From NCBI RefSeq assembly GCF_003992625.1, contig NZ_RZMW01000040.1, forward strand, positions 125,656 through 189,655: a stretch of 64,000 nucleotides of DNA, read 5' to 3'. Origin of the DNA: Pelagibacterium lentulum (GTDB taxonomy: Bacteria > Pseudomonadota > Alphaproteobacteria > Rhizobiales > Devosiaceae). The stretch's first letter is position 1. Every line of letters starts with the position of its first letter. The notes beneath the pieces were generated by a model, which was given only the letters and a program-made list of their open reading frames with translations, was not told the DNA's origin and searched no databases. Made by a program: the position numbers and the translations under genes. This document shows positions 18,317 through 27,539 of this stretch, piece by piece.

Positions 18317-19552
18317 TCAATGAAGTGCCCGAGCAATCGTTTCAATGTGAGCGACGAAAGCGCCGTAGATGACATCCGCGTGGTAGTGCCTCTCGAACTG
18401 CTCTACGCGTTCTGGACGTCTGCGGGCGATGTCGGGATCTGAGAGTGCCGATGCGATCGCGGAGGCAAAGGTGTCCGGATCCGGACGGTCGAGCGCCCGC
18501 CCGCCGTCCGTCTCATTGTAGAACGTCTCAAGCTCACCTTTAATGGTAGCGATCTGGTATGTTCCCGCCGAGATATACTCGAAGGCCTTGTTCGGAAGGC
18601 CCTGAGGCGCATCGGGCCGGTAGGGCAAGAGGCCGACATCGGCGCGGCGCAGAATGGCGGCGATTTCGGCCGCGTCTATCCATCCGGGCGCAACGACATT
18701 GGGCAGCGCGGAAAACTGGGGCCTGAGCACATCGGCTTGAGGGCCGTCGCCCGCTATGACAAATAACGCATCCTTCAGGATCGGGCGCTTCACCGCTTCC
18801 AGAACGAGCGGAAGATCATAAGTGTGGCCCCACGAGCCGATAAAGGCGACGACCCGGGACGTGTCGCGAACGCCGATGCGCTCAAGAAATGCCGAAGCAG
18901 CAGCGCTGTCGATATCCGTGCGCGGAGCGTAACCGAGAGGAAAAATCCTGTCGTTCGGGGAAGACATGCGTCCGCCTTTCTCCAGCCCCCAATCGTGATA
19001 ACCTTGTGAAATGCCGACGATCGATGTCGCCTTGGCGCATGCGAAACGCACCTGCCGCTCGAGCGGATAGAGCGCCAAGCGCGCCACCGGGCGCAGGATG
19101 GAAGGCATATGATCGGCAAAGAAGTCCGGCCACAAATCGCGGATGGAAAGAACGGTCGGGATGCCATGAGCGTCGCCGAAGGCAACCGCGGCGGCGGCGG
19201 CTTCCGTGGTGGGAATGTCGGTTACGATGACATCGGGACGTTCGGGGGCGGTCCTTGCGAAATGCGCGAATGCCTTGGCAAAGACACGATTGTGCCGGAT
19301 ACGGGCGAGGCTGATGTTTTCCCGATAGCCCGGCCCGGGCAGCACGGTGATCGTGAGATTGGGCTGCGGGGCGATCTCCTGCGCGCGGGGGGAGCGCTGC
19401 CGCTTCTGGTAATGGTCGAAGCTCGAGGTGATCCAGCGGGTGGAATGTCCGGCGCGAGCAAGCGCCTGCGCGAGCATCCCCATGCGCATAAGGCGCCGGT
19501 CGCCCGGATCGGTGGGGATGGGTTCGAGGTCGCGGATCAGCCAGACGATCAT
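18317..19552 (-). CDS. Glycosyltransferase family 4 protein
   Basis: A 411-residue GT-B enzyme beginning MIVWLIRDLEPIPTDPGDRR. The N-terminal acceptor domain contains PTVLSIRDLWPDFFADHMPS. The C-terminal donor domain has VVAFIGSWGHTYDLPLVLEA, FVIAGDGPQADVLRPQFSAL and, as the E-x7-E-like site, GLPNKAFEYISAGTYQIATI. This is the pattern of WbuB/WbnK-like GT4 transferases acting in the cytoplasm on polysaccharide intermediates. It is divergent from the ABC exporter genes, with 105 bp between, and is the first glycan gene after the integrase. Sugar specificity cannot be read. Confidence 0.88.
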   Translation of the reverse strand: MIVWLIRDLEPIPTDPGDRRLMRMGMLAQALARAGHSTRWITSSFDHYQKRQRSPRAQEIAPQPNLTITVLPGPGYRENISLARIRHNRVFAKAFAHFARTAPERPDVIVTDIPTTEAAAAAVAFGDAHGIPTVLSIRDLWPDFFADHMPSILRPVARLALYPLERQVRFACAKATSIVGISQGYHDWGLEKGGRMSSPNDRIFPLGYAPRTDIDSAAASAFLERIGVRDTSRVVAFIGSWGHTYDLPLVLEAVKRPILKDALFVIAGDGPQADVLRPQFSALPNVVAPGWIDAAEIAAILRRADVGLLPYRPDAPQGLPNKAFEYISAGTYQIATIKGELETFYNETDGGRALDRPDPDTFASAIASALSDPDIARRRPERVEQFERHYHADVIYGAFVAHIETIARALH

Positions 19553-19657
19553 GCGGTGGAGCCAGATCTCAGCATCGGCATTGTTGCGCGAGAGTTTGCG
19601 TTTGCCGCGTAATAGGATAAACCACCCCGCGAAGAGACCATTGGCAGTTGGACATCA

Positions 19658-20440
19658 ATGATTCTGTGGCGCCGCATCCGGCCATTTCTTTCGACATTCG
19701 TGCGATTTATGCACATCAGCTTCCTCGAAGCCAAGTCCGGATATCAGGGCACGCGGCTGGGGCTTTTGTGGCTTCCGTTTTCGACCCTGATCTTTACCGG
19801 CATGCTAACGCTTGTGTTCCGGCATTCCGACACGATGCCGATCGCCGATTTTTTCCTGTATGTGCTCTCGGGCTATACGCTGTGGCAATTTATCCAAGGA
19901 TCGATAAACGGCAGCATCGACATCATTCAGAAAAGGCTCGAGTTTGCAATACACAATAATCTGACGCTGGCGGGGCTTTTCAGCAAGCTGCTCGTCGATA
20001 GGCTCTTCGAGTACAGCGTCAACCTCGGTGTACTGATCGTAGCCATCGTCGTTCTGCGCCCCGGTTATGTCGGGTGGGACCTTTTCCTCTTCGCTCCCTT
20101 TATCGCCATTATTGTTCCGACTTCCCTGGCGATCAGTTATCTGATCAATATCATTACGGTCTTCTTTCCTGACATGGCGACTCTGATCCGGACTGCGACT
20201 CGCTTCCTATTTTTTGCCTCACCGATTTTCTGGATCGCTTCTGAAGGTACGGGCGTACGCCAGTTTCTCTCGCAGTATAACCCGGTAGCTTATTTCCTTG
20301 GAATGGTACGGCAGGTATTCGGCGTAACTCCGATAGAAGCCTCTGCATGGATTGGCAGTATCGCTGTCTCCTTAGTTGTGTGCGGTGTCGGATACGTCGC
20401 GTTCTCGCGCTCGAAGGGCTTTGTGAGGAATATCAAATGA
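19658..20440 (+). CDS. ABC-2 polysaccharide exporter, permease subunit
   Basis: A 260-residue membrane protein with about six helices. The amphipathic start WRRIRPFLSTFVRFMHISFL is followed by LGLLWLPFSTLIFTGMLTLV, the TM1 region of KpsM/Wzm/RfbA-type ABC-2 permeases. The PDMATLIRTATRFLFFASPI stretch and the final helices fit as well. With the ATPase encoded by the next gene, which overlaps it by 4 bp, it would move an undecaprenyl- or phospholipid-linked glycan across the inner membrane. The short 260-residue form is usual. Confidence 0.88.
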   Translation: MILWRRIRPFLSTFVRFMHISFLEAKSGYQGTRLGLLWLPFSTLIFTGMLTLVFRHSDTMPIADFFLYVLSGYTLWQFIQGSINGSIDIIQKRLEFAIHNNLTLAGLFSKLLVDRLFEYSVNLGVLIVAIVVLRPGYVGWDLFLFAPFIAIIVPTSLAISYLINIITVFFPDMATLIRTATRFLFFASPIFWIASEGTGVRQFLSQYNPVAYFLGMVRQVFGVTPIEASAWIGSIAVSLVVCGVGYVAFSRSKGFVRNIK

Positions 20441-21195
20441 GCGCCAGGATCGATATCAAGAAAGCGTCCGTCAGCTACTTCCTGCGTAAGACGGGAATAT
20501 CAAAAAATGCGACCGAGCAGGGTGCAGTGGGCGCGCAGATTCTTGTTGCCAAACACTATCTCGAGGTTACGGCTCTACGTGACATCTCGCTTTCGCTCAA
20601 GGATGGAGACAGAGTTGGTTTGATCGGCATCAATGGATCCGGCAAGTCGACGTTGCTGAAGCTGTGCGCCGGTGCACTGACGGCCCAGAAAGGAACAGTC
20701 GACATTGAAGGGCGCGTGAGCCCGCAATTTTCTTTGGGGTCGGGCATCAAGGCAGACCTTTCAGGGCGCAGAAATGCAGAGCTCAAATGCCTCTACATGG
20801 GAGTGCCTCAGCGTAATGTTCCCCAGTACGTGGAAGAGGTAAAGGAGTTATCGGAGCTTGGGGGATATTTCGAGCTGCCGATAAAGTCGTACTCGGCGGG
20901 AATGCGGTCGCGGCTCGTGATGAGCTTTTTACGGCTTGTCCGAGGGGACATCCTGATTATGGACGAATGGATCAATGTTGCCGATCCAACGTTGAATTCT
21001 ACGGCCGGTGCGTTGCAATCGCGCCTAATCGACCGGTCGAAAATACTGGTTCTTGCCAGCCACTCGCGGCGTGTTCTTGAAGACTGGGTCAGCACGCTGG
21101 TCTGGCTGGACAAGGGACGTATAAAGGCTCAAGGGCCCATAGAGGACGTCTATGCCGAATACCAGGCGTGGATGAATTCTCGGAAGAAAGTTTAG
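20437..21195 (+). CDS. ABC polysaccharide exporter, ATP-binding subunit
   Basis: Starting at the ATG that overlaps the permease stop (ATGA), the protein has 252 residues. Walker A is GINGSGKSTLLKLCAGAL, the ABC signature is the unusual YSAGMRSRL common to KpsT/Wzt, Walker B is ILIMDEWINVAD (acidic residue Glu), and the H-loop is ASHSRR. The segment RVSPQFSLGSGIKADLSGRR matches polysaccharide exporters. There is no long C-terminal carbohydrate-binding domain, so it resembles KpsT or short Wzt. The frame is open upstream to 20347, but that overlaps the permease. Confidence 0.92.
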   Translation: MSARIDIKKASVSYFLRKTGISKNATEQGAVGAQILVAKHYLEVTALRDISLSLKDGDRVGLIGINGSGKSTLLKLCAGALTAQKGTVDIEGRVSPQFSLGSGIKADLSGRRNAELKCLYMGVPQRNVPQYVEEVKELSELGGYFELPIKSYSAGMRSRLVMSFLRLVRGDILIMDEWINVADPTLNSTAGALQSRLIDRSKILVLASHSRRVLEDWVSTLVWLDKGRIKAQGPIEDVYAEYQAWMNSRKKV

Positions 21196-21242
21196 CGCCG
21201 TACGGTCGTGGAATGCCGACTAGATATGATCAGGAAAGTTTC

Positions 21243-24200
21243 ATGTCCGACGTCTCGAAAATGCTTCAGTTTCACGCACTGGGAATCCAGCGGGTTAGCC
21301 GCATTGTCGATGGCAATGCGAACTACGACGAGCTTATGGAGCATCGTCTGGGCGAAAGTCATTGGGCCGTCTTTGACACCGACACCGACGTGGCGGAAAA
21401 GTGCGCCAATGCGATTGCTTTGTTCGAAAAAAAGTTTCGAGAGCGCAAGCCCAAGGCGATCATACCGGAATTCGCAGGCTTTGCTTGCGAGGGTAGCACG
21501 CGGAATAATCTGCGCGAGTTCGAATTTTTCGAGCGTGTATGCGCCCCGGCGGGGATTAAGATCCTGCGCTCCAACTATTCAGAGTGCGAGAGTGTTTCGG
21601 TTTCCAAACTCACCAACGAGCAGAGCGAAGCGCGTGAAAGCATCTCGGGCGACGTAGTGGCGTTCTACAACGGGCGCAGCGAAGTCACGGCGAGCTTGGT
21701 TCGCCAGCAGATTCTCTATAGCCGTTCGTTCTTCAATTTTCTGCTCGCGTTTTCGAGGCCGGGCGCCGTCCGGCCGGCCGCTCTGGTCCAAGCCAACGAC
21801 CATTCCCCTGTGCGGGTTGCGCTCTCAATGGTGATGAAAGGCCTGGGGATCCCGCGGATCTATCTCCAACATGCGGAAGTGACGCAGAGCTTTCCCGAAC
21901 TCGACTTCGAATATAGCGTATTGCGAAATATCCGGTCGCGAGAGACCTACGAAGCGATTGGTCCGGTCAACGGTGAGGTCTTCGTGATTGCGCGCGAGGA
22001 GGAGGAGTTCGCGCGCGAGCGGCTTTTCAAGGAGCGCGAGGACGGCGTGACTGTGGTGATCTATCCGACCTCGCGCGTGCTAGTCGAGCAACTCCTTGGG
22101 ATCATTAGGGAGCTAAAGAAGAACCCTGCGGTCAGGAACACCATCGTCAAGCAGCATCCGGCGGCTGCTAAGGCGCTCGACGGCAGCATAGAGGGGTCCG
22201 GCGCCACGCTCGCAAGGGATATCCCGGATGAGGATCACGTAGCAATCGTCGGCAACTCCTCGATCGCGATCGAATTGCTGCACAGAGGTGTGCCAGTTTA
22301 TCAAAATTTCAACTTTGATCCTGTCAACGCGGACTATTACGGTTTTGTGGCGCGGGGCCTTACGTACCAAGTCGCGCTCTCGGAACTTTCCAGCAAATTC
22401 TGGCGCGCCTATGTGCCGAACGATCAATGGATCGCGGCTTACGCCCGGTGGGATCCTACAGCGGCGGAGGGATATCTGGACGAGCAGGCGCGGTTCGTCG
22501 ATACGATGGCGCGGATCGCAAAGGTTCCGGCGAAAACATCGCGGGCCACAGCTGCCAGACCCGCGATCAAGGGACGGCTGAAGGCGCGGACCAAGGCGAT
22601 GGTAAAACGAGCGATCATCGGAACGATCAATGCCAGCCCGCGACTCTCAGGGTTTGTCGCCAATCGGGGCCTTGCGGCCACGGACCGATTTGCGCGCTTT
22701 CTCTTGGTCAACACGCACAACGGGGCGCGGTTCTTCCAGCTTTTCACGGATCTGCAGGTCAACGCGCCAGTCTGGCGGAGCAACGGGATTGGTGGCATAT
22801 CGGCTGGATTGCCCGGCCAGGGCGCTCTTGAACTTATCGAATACACCCTTGCGAATGTCGAGCAGCCGGCCGAATGGCTGAGGCTGAACGAGAGGACGCA
22901 GACATTCACACCTCTGGAAACGATTTCCGCACTCGATCGAATGTTCCAGAACCGGAATCCGGCGCTCAATGCTGTTTTTCACGACTGCTTGGCATGGGAG
23001 ACCCGTTCGGCGGTGGGGGCATGGGTCCGTCTCAAGACGGTCGAATGGGGCAACATGGACATCGATCTTAGTGAAATCGACGACATTGCGGTCTTCATTT
23101 ATGCCTATGAGGATGACGTCAGGGTTAGGTCCACTTTGGAACTGATGCTGCTCTCTTCGATCGTGCGTTGCGGCACCTGCGAGCAGCTCGATCGCTTCTG
23201 GAGCGCCGCCAAGACCCGCAAGGAAGATTTGTCCATCAACAGGAAGATCGACGTGTTGCGCAAGCTCAGGAGCACGCCGGGGCGGGAGGCAGAAGCTGCA
23301 AACCTCCAGCGCCTCTTTGAGGATCAAGCCACGCCATTCGAGTCGCTCAAGCTCAGAAATGCGGACTTTCTGGAGGGCCGTTCTGTCGAAGGGTGGGGGC
23401 ATCAGTATGCGGAACGGGAGTTCGAACGCACGGCGCCGTCACAACTCGCCCAGGAATTCGCGACCCATATCCGGCCGACATACGACCGGTTGCGTTCGCG
23501 AATGCGCCTGATGGAGGTGCGAACAGATTTGCAGCGGTCGGACGAGTTCCTGAAGCTCGCGCAACGAGCGATAACGGACAAAACGCCGTTCTCTCTCGTT
23601 CGGCTAAGTGACGGCGAAGGATATCTTTTCCCCGAGAGTCGCTTCTTCAGCCAGGTGGATGCTGCCAATCGCGAGCGGCATTGGTGGGGAACCGAGCTGC
23701 CTGAGGACTTGAGAGAACGGATCGTCAAGGAGGCGAGGCAGGCTGTCATGAAGGCCGACGTCGTCGGGATCCCATCGATTTATCGGTTTATCCGTGACAG
23801 CGGCGACACAAGCATCTCGCTTTTGCGTTCGCTGCAAGGGCGAGGTCTGGTGGAGGTGCTCAACGGTATCCCAGACGCGATTTCGCCCGACGCATTGATT
23901 ACTGAAGACAAGATAAATGTAGCCCTTTTCAGCGACGTCGACGCTATAACGCCACTCGCCGAGTTGGCTGGCAAGATCATCGTCGTAACCAGTGCGAAGG
24001 CAGACAGCCTGCCGCCTGCGCTCACCCAGGGCCGCCGAGTCGAGGTAGTGCCCATTCCCACGCATCACAAGACGACACTGAATGCCAAGTATCACAACGA
24101 ATCCGAGCCGCTGCCATTCGTTTACCCCACAGTGCTCGAAAAACTCGACAAACTCGTTGAGCCGGGAGACTTGGTGTTGATAGCTGGCGGGATAGTGGGA

Positions 24201-24302
24201 AAGATCTTCGTCGGACATGTGCGGGCAAGGGGAGCGGTGGCGCTGGACATCGGCCATACGCTTGATGACTGGATTCATGAGCAGTTGCCCAGTTTGCGAT
24301 AA
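21243..24302 (+). CDS. Large GT-B-like plus GT-D glycosyltransferase, copy 1
   Basis: A 1019-residue protein with three visible parts. Residues about 60-430 read ANDHSPVRVALSMVMKGLGI, IYLQHAEVTQSFP, VVIYPTSR and VAIVGNSSIAIELLHRGVPV, a GT-B-like layout reminiscent of CDP-glycerol/polysialyl-type capsule transferases. Residues about 530-800 are helical with no recognised family. Residues about 800-1019 hold FSLVRLSDGEGYLFPE (the D-x-E metal motif of GT-D/DUF1792 enzymes), VVGIPSIYRFIRD and VALDIGHTLDDW. AGGAAAG lies 7 bp before the ATG at 21243, which I prefer to two upstream starts. It directly follows the ABC exporter genes and probably polymerises or extends the exported glycan. A tail-to-tail paralogue follows at 24347. 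Confidence 0.75.
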   Translation: MSDVSKMLQFHALGIQRVSRIVDGNANYDELMEHRLGESHWAVFDTDTDVAEKCANAIALFEKKFRERKPKAIIPEFAGFACEGSTRNNLREFEFFERVCAPAGIKILRSNYSECESVSVSKLTNEQSEARESISGDVVAFYNGRSEVTASLVRQQILYSRSFFNFLLAFSRPGAVRPAALVQANDHSPVRVALSMVMKGLGIPRIYLQHAEVTQSFPELDFEYSVLRNIRSRETYEAIGPVNGEVFVIAREEEEFARERLFKEREDGVTVVIYPTSRVLVEQLLGIIRELKKNPAVRNTIVKQHPAAAKALDGSIEGSGATLARDIPDEDHVAIVGNSSIAIELLHRGVPVYQNFNFDPVNADYYGFVARGLTYQVALSELSSKFWRAYVPNDQWIAAYARWDPTAAEGYLDEQARFVDTMARIAKVPAKTSRATAARPAIKGRLKARTKAMVKRAIIGTINASPRLSGFVANRGLAATDRFARFLLVNTHNGARFFQLFTDLQVNAPVWRSNGIGGISAGLPGQGALELIEYTLANVEQPAEWLRLNERTQTFTPLETISALDRMFQNRNPALNAVFHDCLAWETRSAVGAWVRLKTVEWGNMDIDLSEIDDIAVFIYAYEDDVRVRSTLELMLLSSIVRCGTCEQLDRFWSAAKTRKEDLSINRKIDVLRKLRSTPGREAEAANLQRLFEDQATPFESLKLRNADFLEGRSVEGWGHQYAEREFERTAPSQLAQEFATHIRPTYDRLRSRMRLMEVRTDLQRSDEFLKLAQRAITDKTPFSLVRLSDGEGYLFPESRFFSQVDAANRERHWWGTELPEDLRERIVKEARQAVMKADVVGIPSIYRFIRDSGDTSISLLRSLQGRGLVEVLNGIPDAISPDALITEDKINVALFSDVDAITPLAELAGKIIVVTSAKADSLPPALTQGRRVEVVPIPTHHKTTLNAKYHNESEPLPFVYPTVLEKLDKLVEPGDLVLIAGGIVGKIFVGHVRARGAVALDIGHTLDDWIHEQLPSLR

Positions 24303-24346
24303 TTTCTCCTGTTGGTTCTCCCGCGAACCGCTTTGGGGCCGGCATC

Positions 24347-27300
24347 TCAGCGAAGTGTGGACAGACGGCTGTTGGCCCAGTCGTCTATGACATGTCCTAT
24401 GTCGAGTACAACGGCGCCTTTTTCACGGGCACGACCTACTAGAATTTTGCCAATGAGTCCGCCTGCCACGAGCACGAGCGTGCCCGGCTCCGCTACCTTC
24501 TCCAACTCGTCTATCAGACGTGGATAAACGTGCGGCAGAATGTCGTCGCCGCGAACGTACCTTTCATTTAGCTGAGTTTTGAAATGGGTCGGCAATTCGA
24601 GGTGATGCATGTCCTTGTGAGCACGAAGCTTTTCTGGCAGTGAGCGAGCATGAACGCTGGTGGCAATGACCAGGCGATGTGCATGGGAAGCTAGTCTCGC
24701 CATAGTGTCGATATTTCCGAATACGCCCACATTGACCTTGTCTTCGGAGAAAGTCGCCTTGGGCGAGGTAACGGCACGGATTCCCACAAGTACGTCCACC
24801 AATCCTCTTGACTGCAGGCTTGCGATGAGAGATGGCGTTTTTGGCGAGACGTCGCGAATGAAGCGATAAATCGCCGGAATGCCAACAACGTCGGCTGTGC
24901 CAACTGCAGCTAGGGCGTCTGAGACGATTTGCGCCCTAAGATGTGGGTCGAGCTGAGTGCCCCACCAGTGATTTTCGCAGTTTAAGACGTCGGAAGTAGT
25001 AAAATGTCCGTGCTCTGCAAAGAGATAACCTTCGCGATCGCTTAAACGAATACAAGAGAACGCGCGCTTTTCGGCTATTGCAGTCTGAACGCGGTGTAGA
25101 AGAACATTCCGCTGCTCTGCGTCTACCCGGGCTTCCATATAGAGCATGCGCTCGCGAAGCGTGTTGTACGTGGGGCGAACGAGTGTCTCGAAATCTTGCG
25201 CCACATCTGATGGCGCTACGGCTAGGAAGCTGTGTTCTGCGTCCTGGTGGCTCCAATTCTCATTGAGGATTCCTGATAGGAATTCAAAATTACGCAGTTT
25301 CAGCGCCTCAAGCGGCGTTGCCGTCTGTTTCATCTCCTCGAGTCGCTTTGCCGCCTCCGCGATACGCCCGGTGTTTGCGAGCTTACGCAACACCTGCAAG
25401 CGACGATTGAAAGCAAGTCTCTGCCATTGCACAAGCGAGTCGTGGCTTAGCATATGGTCCAGTTGATCGGACGTACCAATGCTTATGATGTTGGAGAAAA
25501 GCGCGTCGGCCAAGCGCCGTCGGACGGCTTCCTCAACGTTCGAATTGTTAATGAAATCGGAGATTCGATCAATCTCGTTGCTGTCGATTTCAGCGTTTAT
25601 CCATTCTGATCTTTTTAAGTAAGCGTAAACTCCCGCCAGGGAGTTCCTTGGGGGGGTGGGAATCCCCTCAAACAACGCCGAGATCGAAGGGTTGCGATCG
25701 CTCATCATTGCGTCAATGGCCCGGATCAGAACAATGGACTCGAACACACCGAGAGCCTCGGCTTTAAGAAGCCAATCCGCAGGATTTGGCAACCCGCTCA
25801 TCGTAATTGCCGCTAGTTGTTGTCGGCGTGCCCTCTCCTCTGAAAGCTCCCGCTTGCGTACCTGCGCTCCTCCGGGAAGAGTTCGCCTGGCTGGTTGCTT
25901 TTGCCGTACCGGTTTTTGCGTGCTAGCGCTACCAATAGAACGATTGGGTGGAATGGCGGACTGTCCAACGTCCGCCTTTAGCCATGCGTTAGTTCTATAG
26001 GCGATACGCGAGAGACCGGTTGAAACCCGATACAGGCCCTTAATCGAATATCGCGCAAACCGTGGATAGCGTGTGAAACTACGCCGCAAAATGCGTTTCA
26101 TACGCTTTTTTATTGAGCGGCGCTTCTGGGGGGATGGTGTCGTTTCAGATGATCTCCCAATCTTCCCAATCTCCGCCATCGCAGTTCGGAAGGCCGCAGC
26201 ATCAGCGTCACATTCACGGGAATTTGAAAGCCACTGACTCAGTACCGCGAGCCAATCCTTGTCGTCCCTATAGGGTGTCCAGAAACGACCGCTCAACTGC
26301 TCTAGTTTTACTTCCCGGGTCAAACCGTCGCGCACAAAGCCGTAGTAATCGCTTTCGACAGGATCAAAATCGAAATTCTGATAAACCGGTATGCCTTTGG
26401 CAATGAGTTCCACCGCCACAGATGAATTGCCCGCGATGGCAATATGATCTTCGGTTGGAAAGTCCTTGAGCAAAGCGACACCGGTGCCTTCAAGAAACGC
26501 ATCAAGCGGCTTCGCAGCGCCAGGATGTTGCTTTAGCGCCACGTTTGAAACATTCGGGTTCCCCTTAAGGCGCATAAGCATGTCCCGGAGCGCGTCGGAG
26601 ACAACGCGGGAGGTCGGATAGATGACTACCTCCACCTGCCCGTCGCGAGGGCGTCGAAGCGCATCGATCTTCGGCTCCGTCGATTCGCGGGCAATCACGT
26701 ACGTACGGCCTTGAACGGGAGCAATCCGCTCGTAGACGGCGAGCGACCTGTTGTTTCGAAGGATACTGTGTTCAAAATCCAGTGGCGGAAAACACTCCGA
26801 AACCTCTGCATGCTGTAGGTAGACGCGGGGTACTCCCAGGCCCTTCATCACCATCGATAGCGCAACACGAACGGGCGAATGGTCGTTGGCTAGAACCAGG
26901 GCTGTCGGGAGCACGGCGTCCTTTTCGGTAAAAGCGAGGAGGAAATTGAAAAAAGATTTGCTGTAGAGAATCTGCTGATGGACGAGGCTGGCCGTTACGG
27001 ATTTGCGCGCGGCGTAGAATGCGCGGACATCGAACAGTATGGTTTCTAGGATAGCCTCGGTTTCGCCGGCGGAGCGGCGTGGCGGACGCCTCTCCGCAGC
27101 GGCATAGTTATGGGCTAAAATTTCAATGCCCAAGGGGGCACAGAGGCGCTCGAAGAATGCGAATTCCCGAAGGTTGTTGCTGGTCCGCCCATCGCAGACG
27201 AAGCCCGAATATGTTGGGTGGAGTAGGCGGGGCGAGCGTTTGCGAAGTGCCTGTTCAGATAAGGCGAGCGCGCGTGCACGTGCTGTTTCGGCGTCGAGAT

Positions 27301-27490
27301 CGTACGGGAATTCGCCGATCTGCTCGTCCGAAAGGCGGTGTGACAGCAGAATATCGTACTGCTTATTGCCGTCGATAATCCGCGCAAAACGGTCCAAACC
27401 CTCACGATGGAAACTCAGGATGCGCTGTTCGGCATTGCTGACGGCTGCGGACGGCCTGTTCGCAGATCGGATGGATTCGATTGCACTCAT
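24347..27490 (-). CDS. Large GT-B-like plus GT-D glycosyltransferase, copy 2
   Basis: A 1047-residue paralogue of the protein encoded at 21243-24302, in opposite orientation and ending 44 bp from it. Shared blocks include ANDHSPVRVALSMVMKGLGV, VYLQHAEVSECFP and IAGNSSVAVELIAKGIPVYQ in the GT-B-like part, and FSCIRLSDREGYLFAE (D-x-E) and VVLDIGHVIDDW in the GT-D part. The linker after the first domain differs: it is very basic (RSIKKRMKRILRRSFTR and further Lys/Arg/Gln) and about 25 residues longer. Base composition looks more AT-rich than copy 1. The two probably build different linkages of one glycan or represent a duplication with diverged donors. Function is inferred. Confidence 0.75.
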   Translation of the reverse strand: MSAIESIRSANRPSAAVSNAEQRILSFHREGLDRFARIIDGNKQYDILLSHRLSDEQIGEFPYDLDAETARARALALSEQALRKRSPRLLHPTYSGFVCDGRTSNNLREFAFFERLCAPLGIEILAHNYAAAERRPPRRSAGETEAILETILFDVRAFYAARKSVTASLVHQQILYSKSFFNFLLAFTEKDAVLPTALVLANDHSPVRVALSMVMKGLGVPRVYLQHAEVSECFPPLDFEHSILRNNRSLAVYERIAPVQGRTYVIARESTEPKIDALRRPRDGQVEVVIYPTSRVVSDALRDMLMRLKGNPNVSNVALKQHPGAAKPLDAFLEGTGVALLKDFPTEDHIAIAGNSSVAVELIAKGIPVYQNFDFDPVESDYYGFVRDGLTREVKLEQLSGRFWTPYRDDKDWLAVLSQWLSNSRECDADAAAFRTAMAEIGKIGRSSETTPSPQKRRSIKKRMKRILRRSFTRYPRFARYSIKGLYRVSTGLSRIAYRTNAWLKADVGQSAIPPNRSIGSASTQKPVRQKQPARRTLPGGAQVRKRELSEERARRQQLAAITMSGLPNPADWLLKAEALGVFESIVLIRAIDAMMSDRNPSISALFEGIPTPPRNSLAGVYAYLKRSEWINAEIDSNEIDRISDFINNSNVEEAVRRRLADALFSNIISIGTSDQLDHMLSHDSLVQWQRLAFNRRLQVLRKLANTGRIAEAAKRLEEMKQTATPLEALKLRNFEFLSGILNENWSHQDAEHSFLAVAPSDVAQDFETLVRPTYNTLRERMLYMEARVDAEQRNVLLHRVQTAIAEKRAFSCIRLSDREGYLFAEHGHFTTSDVLNCENHWWGTQLDPHLRAQIVSDALAAVGTADVVGIPAIYRFIRDVSPKTPSLIASLQSRGLVDVLVGIRAVTSPKATFSEDKVNVGVFGNIDTMARLASHAHRLVIATSVHARSLPEKLRAHKDMHHLELPTHFKTQLNERYVRGDDILPHVYPRLIDELEKVAEPGTLVLVAGGLIGKILVGRAREKGAVVLDIGHVIDDWANSRLSTLR

Positions 27491-27539
27491 AGCACTGCCA
27501 CCTATACTTTGCGCGAAAATACCGTGTCAATTGTTGGGG

